Source: Aplectana chamaeleonis (Eukaryota > Nematoda > Chromadorea > Rhabditida > Cosmocercidae). Taken from it: a stretch of DNA of 64,000 bases. The stretch is from the NCBI GenBank assembly GCA_029168955.1, contig JAPDOI010000038.1, forward strand, positions 2,693,001 to 2,757,000. Direction: 5' to 3'. Positions 23,121-34,400 of this stretch are shown here, one piece after another. A program made the position numbers and the translations under genes. The notes under the pieces were generated by a model, which was not told the origin of the DNA, ran no database searches, and saw only the letters and a list, made by a program, of their open reading frames with translations. Every line of letters starts with the position of its first letter. Within the stretch, counting starts at the first letter, position 1.

Positions 23121-23290
23121 GAGGAGGCGCTTGGTAGGACAGATTTACGAATAAATAAATCTCGGACCACTTTTTAGGCCTCTGAAGAAGACGTAAAGTC
23201 GAAACGTCAGGCCGTTAATAAAGTTCCACCTAAAAACCTCGTTTGGCATAGCAGTAAAGAATCTAAGATACGATGCCGAGGTTGGAAGAA
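23121..23290 (+). repeat. Penelope pLTR, 5' copy
   Basis: It matches 26125-26295 nearly base for base and 21864-22030 in reverse. It contains the hammerhead-like motif and a 'gttaataaagttccacctaaaaa' -type tail, and precedes the ATG at 23273. The match starts abruptly at ~23121, where the inverted partner copy ends. Confidence 0.8.
23176..23213 (+). ncRNA. Hammerhead-ribozyme-like motif in pLTR (copy 2)
   Basis: AGGCCT (23176-23181) pairs with AGGCC (23209-23213) as stem I. CTGAAGA (23182-23188) supplies the first core strand, GAC/GTC with a GTAAA loop is stem II, GAAA (23201-23204) is the second core strand, and CGTC (23205-23208) carries the GUC cleavage triplet with a minimal stem III. 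Hammerheads with very short stem III are published for Penelope-like elements. Activity here is untested; the single extra A before stem II and the 3-bp stem II are weak points. Confidence 0.65.
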
Positions 23291-25943
23291 CGGAGAACAT
23301 GGAGAATACTAAACGAAATACCGCCGCAGTTGTTCTCCTTGGTGCACGAAGCGCTATCGCTTCGACAAAAAGTGGTAGTCACTCGACAGTCCCTGAAGTT
23401 CCTCCAGCGATGCAAAGCGACAGACCTGCTTCCGCGATTCATCACAAATAAGAGGATTGGTGCATGCTGCCGTTTACCAGAAGATCACTCGATGATTGTA
23501 AACATATATCGCTCGATATTACGTGTTGTGATCAGAGAGAATCAGCGTGTACTGTATTCTTGCATTTTGAGATGTGCTTCTAAAGAGCAAGCATGCCGAC
23601 GTCTTTTGCCTGAACAGACTTGGAGGAGGTTAGAGGGTGAGTCGAGAACGATTTGTGATTCTGTTCGATCTAGGGCTAAGTCCCGACTTTGTGCAAAGTA
23701 CGACGCACTTATGGGCTCTTCGCGGAGTCACTCGGACAGAGGGGAACGTTCACACGTAAACAACCATCAAGCCACTGGTATCAGTAACGCTACTGTTGAA
23801 AATCATAGGACAAGGGTCACTGTTATAGGGGATGCGCAAATCTCAGAAAATGCTGTGAATTTTTTTAGTCTGGGCCCATCCTTCGCCCCAACACAAAACA
23901 TTAACGCCTTTACATTTCGCAATGTCGTAGGCGGGCTGCAAAAAGTCAAAGACATGCTGCGCATAAGAACTAATAACAACAACTTGGCACCGGCAGGCAA
24001 CTCTACTGATAGGCAATTTCCAATCGTACCGTTTCCAAGCTCTTTTTATAGAGAGCCCAACCCAGTTCCCGAAAGCGACGCCAAGTTCAGAATTCTATCA
24101 ACAGGTGTACTGGGCGTGCTTGACAGATTCCGTGGGTTCCGAAGTACCAACCTGACCCACGAGCAATGGCAAGGCTTTAACGAGGTGCGTGAGCTGCGGT
24201 CAAACGGAACATTACGCATATCTGTCAGTGACAAGGGCGGAGAATTTGTGGTAATCCCACAGTCATTGGATCGCGAAATAACTGAATTGCACCTGCGGGA
24301 TACTTCCACTTATCAGTTATCCTCCGCTACCGAATTAGCGGCCCAATGCAAACGACTTAATCATGTCTGGATGACCATCGGAAAGTCTGCTGGCCTAAAT
24401 GCCAGATTCCTAGGCAGGCTTAGGTCTGACAATGCGAGCTGTCCAGTGTTTTATAGCCTGATTAAGACGCATAAAATCACATCTCAAGAAATGTCGTCCA
24501 TGTTGGCGGAGACCTACAAGATAAGACCAATAATCAGGTGCGTCGGTGGTCCAACCGACCGAATATCATGGTTCCTTAACACTATCGTGAACCAATAACT
24601 GACCTTCATCCCATCCCACCTCCCCAGTACCAACAGATTTCTTGAAATGTTGCGCAACTCAAATCCCGATGACAACTGCGTCACAGAGTCATTCGACGTT
24701 ACATCACTTTATACAAATGTCCAAAACGAAGAAGCGCTTCAAGCCTTTTCAGAACTTCTGGACAGGCACGTTGGAGACGTAGTTACCTTTGGACTATGTA
24801 AGAGAGTCATCATGACTCTAGTAAAAGAATGCTTGAGCTGCAACACTTTCAAGTGGGCAGGAACTTATTTTTCACAAATAAGAGGGTTGGCGATGGGCCA
24901 GCGACTAGCACCTGTGCTAGCAATCTGCTTTATGAGCAGAATAGAACAGCCAATATTGGAACATCGCCCATTATTGTACTGTAGGTACATCGACGATTGC
25001 TTCATAAAGACGTCTACGCAGTCCGAAATGGATGAATGTTTCCGTATATTGAATGCACAGTCGTAGACTATCAGGCTCACGCGAGAGGTACCACAAGAAG
25101 GCTGGCTAACTTCCTTAACACTCAGGTGAAAGTGTGCAACGGCGATTTTTGCGTAAAGTGGTATCGTAAGCCCAGTTCAAAGAATATCTTGCTCCATGCA
25201 ACATCTTCTCATCCGAGAGCTGCTGAGCGTGCCGTGGTTAAGAATATGTTCCATACGGCTACAGCTGTGTGCACTGGCGGAGCAGAGCGGCAAGAATCAC
25301 GTAGCATGGCGGTCGAAATAGCAGCGATGAATGGCAACGTAGCACCACAGTACGGACGTAGGGCTCATGATGTAAGCCGGAATACTCAACGTCGAAACAA
25401 AATGCCGCTGTGCATACCATTCTTCTCCGATAGTCTGATGCTATACAGCAGTGTATCGTACGAGCCCAGTTAAATGACGATGTTGCTCTCGTGAACATCC
25501 CCAACGACAGCATTAAACGTCAACTGGTAAGGAACAGAATTTACGACAGGTGCTGCACTACAGATGGCTGTATCGTTTGCCCCTATGCAAGACTCGGTGA
25601 TTGCTATCAGGTCGGCCCTATTTACCAGCTCGAGTGTCAGACATGCAACGCAACCTATATAGGGGAAAGCGGAAGAGTGCTGGCGATACGCCTGAAAGAA
25701 CATTTAGCCGGAAAAAGGCGTAATGACCCAAGAACACCGCTTGGAAGACATAGAACGGACAATCACAGCGGGGATGACTATGATATAAGGTGTACGATCT
25801 TAGCTTGCGAAAGCGAAATATCGGTCAGGAAAACGTTGGAGGCGTTTTGGATCCACGTAAAGAACCCACTAATGAACAGCAGAGTCGAACGCCCCATGAT
25901 AACCAGTGACCTTTTGCCTTTTATACAACATTGTGAGTTATGA
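23273..25943 (+). pseudogene. Penelope-like reverse transcriptase / GIY-YIG endonuclease, broken
   Basis: This protein would copy the element RNA at a nick made by its own endonuclease. The ATG at 23273 opens an N-terminal domain of ~250 residues, then RT motifs: 'VSDKGGEFVVIP', 'FYSLIKTHK', 'YKIRPII', 'FDVTSLYTNV', 'GLAMGQRLAPVLA' and the catalytic 'RYIDD' (DD codons 24992-24997). A Cys-rich linker and a GIY-YIG nuclease follow, with YIG at 25656-25664 and Arg and His/Glu nearby. Lesions: TAA at 24596-24598 between 'NTIVNQ' and the next motif (same frame resumes at 24599), TAG after 'RILNAQS' (~25064), a one-base deletion near 25112 and a four-base deletion near 25432, the last two judged against the inverted copy. 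The natural stop is at 25943. The EN-positive type with YIG is typical of Penelope/Poseidon/Neptune-like clades; which clade is undecided. Confidence 0.9.
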
Positions 25944-26124
25944 TGTTTTCCTTGCTGTTTTATCATTATGCAGAGGAAGCGAGGTAACTCTCAGTGGCGT
26001 CTACTAGTATACTAACACGGTGGCAGCGGACATCTTCCGCTCAAAAGGTGGACTTACGGGGTGAGCTTTCCTATCTTTCCGTGTCCTCTGCGATGCTCCC
26101 TACAGTACGCCAGAACTGTCAGGG

Positions 26125-26312
26125 GGAGGAGGCGCTTGGTAGGACAGATTTACGAATAAATAAATCTCGGACCACTTTTTAGGCCTCTGAAGAAGACGTA
26201 AAGTCGAAACGTCAGGCCGTTAATAAAGTTCCACCTAAAAACCTCGTTTGGCATAGCAGTAAAGAATCTAAGATACGATGCCGAGGTTTGAAGAACGGAG
26301 AACATGGAGAAT
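26125..26312 (+). repeat. Penelope pLTR, 3' copy
   Basis: It follows the endonuclease stop after ~180 bases. It matches 23121-23290 and then continues into a copy of the first coding bases ('gatgccgaggtttgaagaac'). It ends at the 12-base target duplication 26313-26324. Confidence 0.8.
26181..26218 (+). ncRNA. Hammerhead-ribozyme-like motif in pLTR (copy 3)
   Basis: Same 38-base arrangement as at 23176-23213, unchanged in core and stems: AGGCCT, CTGAAGA, GAC-loop-GTC, GAAA, CGTC, AGGCC. Confidence 0.65.
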
Positions 26313-26362
26313 ACTTGAGTTGCACTTTATGCACACCAAGCTCTAGTACAGTTTCCGTTTTC

Positions 26363-26487
26363 ATTTTAGTCTGACGCATGGACCAGGCGGCTGGCCGTGT
26401 GGGGTTGGCGGCCTCAGTGGGGAATGGGGTTTCGATTCGCGCGGGGTGATCTACCATCGCAGCCCCGTCCATTAATCAGACTAAAAT
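26363..26487. mobile_element. Short MITE, family F (F1)
   Basis: A ~125-base element with ends TTTTAGTCTGA...TCAGACTAAAA. Its interior has a GC-rich body with a 'ggtttcgattcgcgcgggg' block. Copies F2 (29093-29213) and F3 (45592-45713, inverted) are about 90% similar by eye. It lies just 3' of the SAM exon of Bicaudal-C. Confidence 0.75.
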
Positions 26488-26581
26488 GATTGCGTGAACT
26501 CTACTGGCTAGGTGGCTACCTCCAATGCCAGAAAGGTTTTTTGCAGGTGGCCGAACCACGTGATTTTTCTGAGTGACTCAC

Positions 26582-28445
26582 TGATAATTGCGTGATGAAT
26601 CTTCTTTCGTGCGCCAATCGTAGACACTCCAATGTCTTTCAGGTTTTGCTCGTCCAAAAGAAGGAAGGCATGCATGTCTATCTGTAATGCAATTCTTGAA
26701 GCATAGGTAGCAACCGGCAATGTGAAGGTATACATACCTCCTGCTCTCTCAGCTGAGTCATGTATTCCGTGCATCCAAGTTGAGCCAGTACCATCACAGG
26801 GTCGACAAATACACGTATATCCCACGAGAATTCAGAAACGATAGGAGATGAGTCGAAAATTGATGTAGATGCCGAAAACACTAAAAAGTACTCATTGTTG
26901 TAATTCCCTAACGATTGAGATGGTGAACATCTTCATCCAGAGATCTCACGAACCGGGTCGATTTCTTCTTTCGAAAATGCGACTAGCAGAGTTGAGGGAG
27001 TTGCTGTTGAATGAACCAGAAAACTCTGACAGTTCATCTTCCTCACGCACTGCACACAAACCTCGAGGTGGCTGAAATCTTAGGAAGAATAAATGACCTC
27101 AACTCAGAAGCCTTCCACAATGTGGAATGAGTTCGAACAATGTAGCTTGTGTTTGGGAGATGCAAGAGCAAAAGCAAAAGTTTGTAACGCTTCTAGAGGT
27201 ATAAATGAGCGACCAACCGAAAATCCGCATAAGTTCAAAATGCTCTCAGTCTATGCAAAGTTTGGAAAATGTTGCTTCACCCACAATTTGCTCAGTGTGG
27301 TAGATTTGGACGCTGAACACAATCATGAGGTCCGTTTCCGGATTTCGCAAACACTAATGCAGGTTCTTTTCTAAAAAAAAGGCGGGAAATAGACTATAAC
27401 TTTTTCGCAAATGTCCGTAGGAAAATCCGAGTTCAGATTCGAAGAGGGCGTGCCAGAGTTGACTAGAAAACATTTATCAGCCTTCTGAACCGGGGGTACA
27501 CCATGCGGTGTGGAGAGTCGCTGCATCTTGGAAAGGTGGTGAAGGAGGAAATGACTTTTCTCCTCTAGTATCCGATTGGCTGTTTTCAGAGAGACTTAAT
27601 TGATATTATCGAACTTCATCGCGGTGTAGTGCTATTCTCTGTGATAGTTTCTTTTCAGTTCCCACTATTACTATAAGTTTTTTTCATCAGCGGAACACTT
27701 GTCAAATACCCCATTTTAGCTTTCCTAGAGGTAGGGCACAGCGCGAGATATTGTGCCGGGCAATATCCAGGACTAAGGTCTATGTTTTTGCATTATTTTC
27801 AGTGAACTGCTAACCCTCACTACTTCTGAAACCTTGACTCTGTTATCTTCTCAATGACGTGTTCAGAGATTCCATTGTGTTTGTGGTGATCTTTCCAGAT
27901 TTCAAGGGTGAAGCACTGACCGTTTTCGCGTCTCTTCCCAATATTGGTCTCCCTTCCGGCAATGGTTCTTCGTCAGGCATGTCCAAGATTCCTTTTAGTA
28001 ACTCAGCAGGCAAAGAGCAGCTGAAACCATAGCCAGCCCATAGATCGGTTGGATATCGTGGTGTGTTAGAGAGGGCGCTATCGTCGAATACTGCTGAAAT
28101 AGGAAGACGCAATACGTGGCAGGGTTACACAGTAAATGTCGTAGATGTCTGCACCCACCTTGTGTGGCCTTCATTAACATACGATCTCGATCTGCGCGCA
28201 AAGCCACCGTTTTATTCCAGAGATCACTGTGATAGAGGCGTTACATAGTGGAAGTTCTCTTCAAGCAATTGAACTAACCTTTTCTTGTTGTACTCCTTAG
28301 CCCCCTTGAGAATTGAGGAGGCTATGGGTGAATCTATTGGGTCTGGGCTTTTCGGTACTTCGGGGATCGAGTCGAACAGTGAGCTCAACGGTATGATAAG
28401 CTCTTCTTCCGAGGCTAAATGATAAGAGATCGACATTTCCAAAAA
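26582..28445 (-). CDS. bcc-1: Bicaudal-C 3' exon group: linker and SAM domain
   Basis: Six exons fit in phase: 28445-28279, 28226-28159, 28093-27921, 27071-26954, 26880-26738, 26681-26582. Donors include GTTAGT, GTGGGT, GTATGT and GTGAGT; acceptors include TTTCAG and ATTACAG. The third exon carries 'DLWAGYGFSCSLPAELLKG', which matches the conserved Trp-x-Gly-x-Gly-Phe-Ser...Pro-Ala-Glu motif upstream of SAM in BICC1. The last two encode the SAM domain: 'LGCTEYMTQLREQE' joined to 'IDMHAFLLLDEQNLKDIGV' and 'GARKKI'. SAM domains of Bicaudal-C polymerise and scaffold RNA-protein bodies. The donor after 26582 is a perfect GTGAGT, so at least one more exon must follow. The donors after 27921 (GTCAGT) and 26954 (GTTCGT) are weak and could be misplaced. 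Confidence 0.85.
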
Positions 28446-31400
28446 CTACGTAAAATAAAATTGAGGATAAAAAATGGAACAGATCTGTACTGTCGTAACT
28501 TTCGAACAAAGAGGTGCAGGTCATGCGCTTCAGAGTTCAAAAGGGAACCCCCCCCCTCCTCCCGCCTCTATCCGATTTAAACACAAGATTCCGAAACCTC
28601 CGCGGGCAGGCCTGGGAACGCAACTCCAGACGATACTTATAATTTCACACCCCTCAGTTCGAAACGAATTTTGGACATTCTTCCCAAAACGAAAATCACC
28701 TTCTTTTCAATTAGTTGAGCACAATTGCTTTGTTTTGATGTTTTTGAACAAAATGGTCTTTGAAAACAAGGAATAAGTGTGAATACTTCAGTCGATTTCC
28801 ACAAAAGCATGAACATGGAAGAAGGCCATTCTCGTCATTTTAAAGGTTGAGAACAGCCTAAAACAAGCGATATCAAAAAGGATGGCAACCTTTAAAAAAA
28901 TCAAATGTTACATAAACAAAGAAGTATGGAACTCTTTCCCTGAAAAATCGTTCAAAAATAGTTCTGGCGTGCGAAAAGTGGTTATGTGTGCAATAGCATA
29001 CTGTCCACAGCAGGTTTATACATAATGAAAGAATAGAAAGGGAAAACGATGTCTGTTCAAAGATTGAAAAGGATGTATGGTTTCCATTTTCATTTTAGTC
29101 TGACGCATGGACCAGGCGGCTGGCCGTGCTGGGTTGGCGGCCTCACTGGAGAACGGGGTTTCGATTCGCGCGGGGTGATCTATCGTCGCAGCCCCGTCCA
29201 TTCATCAGACTAACAAGGGATGTGTTTAGAGCGGTAAAAGCACCTACAGTTGACCGCAATGTTAAAAGGACATGGTGCGGTTGCGGACTCGCACTAAAAC
29301 TACGGTAGAGTCTGGCACTTTGCCAGATTTCGTCATCGATCGGCGCCACAGCTGATATTCTCGTGAGCAGAGAGACGACGGTTGGCACCGATCAATGATG
29401 AAATCTGGAAAAGTGCCAGATTCTACCGTAAATTTTAGCACGAGTCCGCAACCTCACCCGGTCCTATTAACATTGCTGTATACTATACGATAACGGTATG
29501 CACTGTCAGTTTCTCTTGATCCTCTATGGTAACTTTGTGAAAGATCCTGCCCCGAGCTGTTGATTCCGAGGAGCCCACAAAGTTTGGCTCTCTCCGCTCA
29601 TTGATTTCGGCTGCCTCCACTCATTGATCTTGCCAATCAGGAAGGAAGGTCGTTGATTGTGCCGGCTTGGTGTAGTGGATAGCGATATGGACTCTTGAAC
29701 ATGTGATGCTAAAGGTTCGATTCCGCACCTGTATGTGTTTCTTTTTGCAATTGCATTGGGATTTTGTATCCTACGTGAGTACACCGCCTTTGTTATTGTT
29801 TTAGCGTTTTAAAGCCTTTTTAATCACCCTGATATCTCATGTTATCATTCACGAACAGTAGACCACATGAATGTACAATCGATAACAGCGATAACAAGCT
29901 TATTTATTGTTTCTTTGTTTTTTTGTCAATGTGAGCACCAATGATAAACTGGCACATAGCGTTGGAAACATAAAGACTATTCACAGAAGGGACAGCGGAT
30001 GAAGAACAGCGCAATAAGGACGAAATATGGATAATGTGTGACAAGGTGTTTTATTGTTAGTGGTAAAAGCATCTGCGAAAACGACTAGTATTATTAATAT
30101 CTCTTGTGGCTCAATAGTAGAAAAGCACTGTATGTGGCTCCGAGCCGCAGGTTCCAAAAAATTATGAGCGTTTTTCAAGCTTTGCGAAAAGGCAAGGGTA
30201 CCCCCCATCGGGCATTTTTTCGGGTGTTTTAAAAAATTTTCTTGAATATTACTCAAAACGTGAATGTAGGGGTAATCAACGGCGGTGAACACGAATCTGA
30301 AGTCCATTTCTCGAAATTCTGAGATTTACTGTGGGGTACAGTAGGTTCCATGTAATAAAGGGGGCGAAACCCACCTTAGCCTTGTGAAAATCGACAAACG
30401 GATGTCAAGTTCGTGTTCACCACCCCGATTAACACCCGTACACAAGTTTTAGGTCAAATCTGAGACTTTCACCAAACTACCGTATACCCGGCGTAATCTA
30501 CCGTAATCGGTCAAAAGTTGATGAACGGACTCCAGATTCTTGTTTAGCACTCCAAACAATCGATAAAGAAACATTTTGAGCCATTTTTATCGTAGCGTTC
30601 CGGAAATCGTCAAAAGTCACATTTTGCCCTTAAATTTTCCCCCGACTGGAGCTTATGAACGAATTCGTTCGAAAACTCAGGAAAATTGACAGATAAACTC
30701 CAGATTCGTGCGCACCATCCTAGATTGCCCCTACATACAAGATTTGAGCAATATTCGAGAAATATTTTCGAAACACCCAAAAAAAATGCCTGATGGGTAC
30801 CCTTGCCTTTTCGCGACGCTCATAACTTCTTGGAACCTGCGGCTCGGAGCCACATACTGCGCTTTTCTACTATTGAGCCACAAGAGATACTAACAATAGT
30901 AGTCGTTTTCGCAGATGCGTTTAAAACTAAAACACTTACTTTGTCGCACATTATGCATATTTTGTTATCCTTATTTTGCTGTCCTTCATCCGCTGCCCCT
31001 TCTGTGAATAGTCTTTATGTTTCCAACGCTATGTGCCAGTTTATCATTGGTGCTCAAATTGACAAAAAAAACAAAGAAACAATAAATAAGTTTGTTATCG
31101 CTGTTATCAATTGTAAATTCATGTGATCTACAGTTCGTGAATGATAACATGTGATATCAGGGTGATTAAAAAGGCTTTGTAACGCTAAAACAATAACAAA
31201 GGCGGTGTACTCACGTAGAATACAAAATCCCAATGCTACTGCAAAAAAAAACACACAGGTGCGGAATCGAACCTTTAGCATCACATGTTCAAGAGTCCAT
31301 ATCGCTATCCACTTCACCAAGCCGCCACACTCTAGGAACTTCCTTCCTGATTGACAAGATCAATGAGTGGAGGCAGCCGAAATCAATGAGCTGAGAGAGT

Positions 31401-34400
31401 CAAACTTTGCGGGCTCGTAGCTCCTCGGAATCAACAGCTCGGGGCTGGATATTTCACAAAGTTACTATAGAGGATCAAGAGAAACTGACAGTGCATGCCG
31501 TTTCCATAGTTGCGTTTACCGCTCTAAACACTTCCCTTGTAAAGTTATTGCACACACCCTAGTAATACGAAAGTTTCAATGCACATAAGTTAATGCAATG
31601 TAGAAGAATTGAATGCTGGCGAAATGCTTAGCCATGACAAGGTTATTTTTTATTTCTTTCCAAAGGTTAATTGAAACTAGGAGAAAGTGTGTGGTGTGTT
31701 AGGACGGCAAGAAAGGGGAAAGCCTGCCGTACATTTGGGTATGCATTATACATTGGATCCGAATCAAAAAAATTCGAATACTCGGATTTCGGATAGCTCA
31801 AAAATCAAAGGTCGCTAATACCCGACTAAAACGGATAGATTCAAAATAGCAACATCGGATAATCCGAGTCGTTCGGATAGGGAGGCTAAACAGATAGTCA
31901 GATCTCGGATCAATCCGGATATCATGTTTTTTCGGTGATTCGGAATTTGGTTAGCTTGGATTTCGACCTTTTTTCGGTGAGTCGGAATACGAAAATCCGA
32001 GTCAGATATCCGGTCGGATACAAGATGGTATAATTCAAAAAGTCTATCGAAAATCTATTGTCTGGCGAAAACCCTCGAGAAAAAATATTTTTCTACCTTA
32101 CTATTATAAAAGATATCATTGGTAATCATCTTTATTTCGGAATATTTGCAAACCAAACAGGTGTGATCACTTTTCACAATCTCTTCAAAGTGTGTGTAAT
32201 GTTGAAGCATTAGTATAAATGACTATCATGAGTATCAGTGCTTCCATCGATTTCGTGAATGCCCGTGAGTTCCTGTCTAATCCCCTTAAAACAGGATTGC
32301 CCGTTCGATCAATACACTTGGTTTTTGGGAGCCAATCATACCCTCAATGCGTCATAAAGGTATGGTATACTTTACGACACACTGTCGCGTCGCTCTGCAC
32401 AGCGACAGCGACAGCCTGCTCCCTCCCTTTAGGCCTAGCGCATACTTCCCGTGACGAGCGACGCGACATAATGCTCGTCATCTAAATCGACCGAAAATCG
32501 ATATTGCTAATTTGCACTGTCGCGGTCGCGCGTCGTGGAAAGTATGCACTAGGCCCTGAACCTGTAGCTGTCGCAGTGTGCTGCAAGCTTCAGCCCGCGA
32601 CAGCGACAGGCTTCGGCCCAGCAACGTCGCGCGATGGAAACGATTTCGACCATTTTGTAGCTGTCGCTGCCGTCCCGCCGTAGTTTCTTTTTATTTGTTG
32701 ATGTTCCTTTGTTAGTTCCTGTCCATTACCTCTCTATGAAAATATTCGTTTTCCCTATTTCACTGTTATTTTTTCAATCGAATAAACGGCGGCGAAGAGG
32801 TAAGAGACGCAGAGACAAAAATATGATTCGGCGACAGGTCATGGCCACGCCCACTTTCTCTCGCTCTGGAGAGCGACGCCACGAATTTCGCAGCGACGCC
32901 ACTCTGAAAGGCCCGAATCATTGTCCGACTCATGACACATTTCGGTGATTCAGATTCTGAATCAAACGGATTTTGGCGTTTTTTCGGTGAATTGAATTTT
33001 GGATCATTCGGATTTTGGCACTTTTTCGGTGAATCGGATTTTTAATCATGAAAATTTCGGTTAATTCGGATGCATATCCGAAAATGAGTGAGTTGGATCC
33101 AATGTATATTATGCATAGGTTTTGTGATTATCGTCAAAGGGCCTTGAACCTTGCCTGAAATCTGTCGATAAAACGGGTGAGGCCACCTTTGCACTCCCTG
33201 AACGAGTTTCCTTGGCCCGAGATCATACCAGTCCACACCCGTATATACCGAGCCAGATGTGAATTCTTTTCAGATATTAATGCTCTGTTCCTCCACCCAG
33301 ATATTGTTAGAGGTTTCAGAGCCACAAGCAGGGGTTTCGCGATGACCGCGCCTCGTTTTGTTTATTGGTGGGAGGCGGTTGATAAGATGACGTTCGATAA
33401 ATCTGCTGCCGACAATTGACTCTGTCTCACCTTCCTGTTTCTCAAGCTCGGTGTACTCATTGTTCAGGTGTGCAGTCGCGGCTGAGCCAATCATTGATTC
33501 TCTCGCCCGGAATATGCTCAGCATATTTTCCTCTGCTGACCTAATGGAGACCGCCTAAATACGAAGACTGTTTCCAGTATAGGTCTTTCTACACAATTAC
33601 GTAATCTTGCATTCGAATTGAACCGGTCGATATAATCATATTTGGCTTTTTCTATGTAGTGCTGATAACTTCTCTGTTTTCCTACTGATGGATGAGACGG
33701 AACGGGTATTCACCACGACGTCTTGTGCGTTGTTCTTTTTCTTCGTGTACACCGAAACGCCGAATTCCTTCTGTAATCGTTCATTGTCGACACGAAGTTC
33801 GCTGACAGCCATATCGAACGATAGCACCACCTGTGAGAGGCCCTGGAATACTGACAGATAGGATTGAATGGGCATATCAAATATGGACAGGGTAATGATC
33901 TTATGGTGCCATGACTCGAAAGGAGAGGGAGAAACAGCGGAGAGCGTTGAATGGCCAACACTGGACCTTGACAACGCTGATGTCCTAACGTCTTTGACAT
34001 TTTTAAGCCGTGAGGAGCTGAAGCACAGGATGATGCCGTATATCGATCGCAGAGGCACAAGGCACAATAGAGCTATAAGCGTCGATGCCGTCCAATGGCC
34101 GCACTCGCTCCTTCCCGTTTTTGCCCTCCTACTCTCGTTTCTGGCACCTTAAGACTATGACACCTATCGAAAGAGTATTGCTCAAGTGGGCGTCGGTGAT
34201 CCTAGTACTGCACCCCGAGAATCTCACCATACATAAACGGCACTGTTCGCGATAAAAATCGCTTTTCTGTTTTTCTGACTATCTTGAAACCGGTCCCATT
34301 CTGATTCCAATGATGCTTCTGTACAAGACCTTCTGGGAATGGAGTTATGGTCCCTTAAAAATTGAGCTAGGGAAAACGGTGGACGAGTTGTCCGAGGCTT

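Larger units (their letters stand above)
21864..26312 (+). mobile_element. Penelope-like retroelement: full-length unit plus inverted 5'-truncated partner
   Basis: A 4.45-kb insertion bounded by a 12-base target duplication, ACTTGAGTTGCA (21852-21863 and 26313-26324). The plus-oriented unit runs from a partial terminal repeat (pLTR) starting about 23121, through the reverse transcriptase-endonuclease gene, to a second pLTR copy ending at 26312. Upstream, 21864-23119 is a reverse-oriented partial copy. It carries the pLTR and the endonuclease half and is truncated within the reverse transcriptase. Terminal-repeat units joined to an inverted truncated copy are known for the Penelope group. The final ~40 bases before 26313 repeat the start of the plus unit, as expected if a transcript ran from one tandem copy into the next. 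Both gene copies are broken. Confidence 0.9.
29214..31543. repeat. 2.3-kb three-level nested palindrome
   Basis: Outermost ends: 'acaagggatgtgtttagagc' at 29214 and its complement ending near 31543. A smaller TA-type element (E1, 29245-29487) interrupts the left arm. From ~29490 to ~31503 the two arms match over about 1 kb each. The centre is an H-type fold-back (30040-30957). Both arms carry a tRNA-like block. It lies in the ~5-kb Bicaudal-C intron 28446-33430. Confidence 0.75.

Noticed and set aside
23121..26312. LTR retrotransposon or LINE
   Set aside because: The RT has RYIDD with a GIY-YIG domain, the terminal repeats are partial and one is inverted; no gag, integrase or poly-A tail is present.
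26869..27075. Plus-strand 68-codon frame
   Set aside because: Antisense to a Bicaudal-C exon (27071-26954) that fits in phase with its neighbours.
29661..29731. Functional tRNA gene
   Set aside because: The T stem has only two pairs and the acceptor stem does not close.
33868..34152. Plus-strand 94-codon frame
   Set aside because: Antisense to the KH-like exon 33914-33704, which aligns with BICC1; the plus frame has no support.
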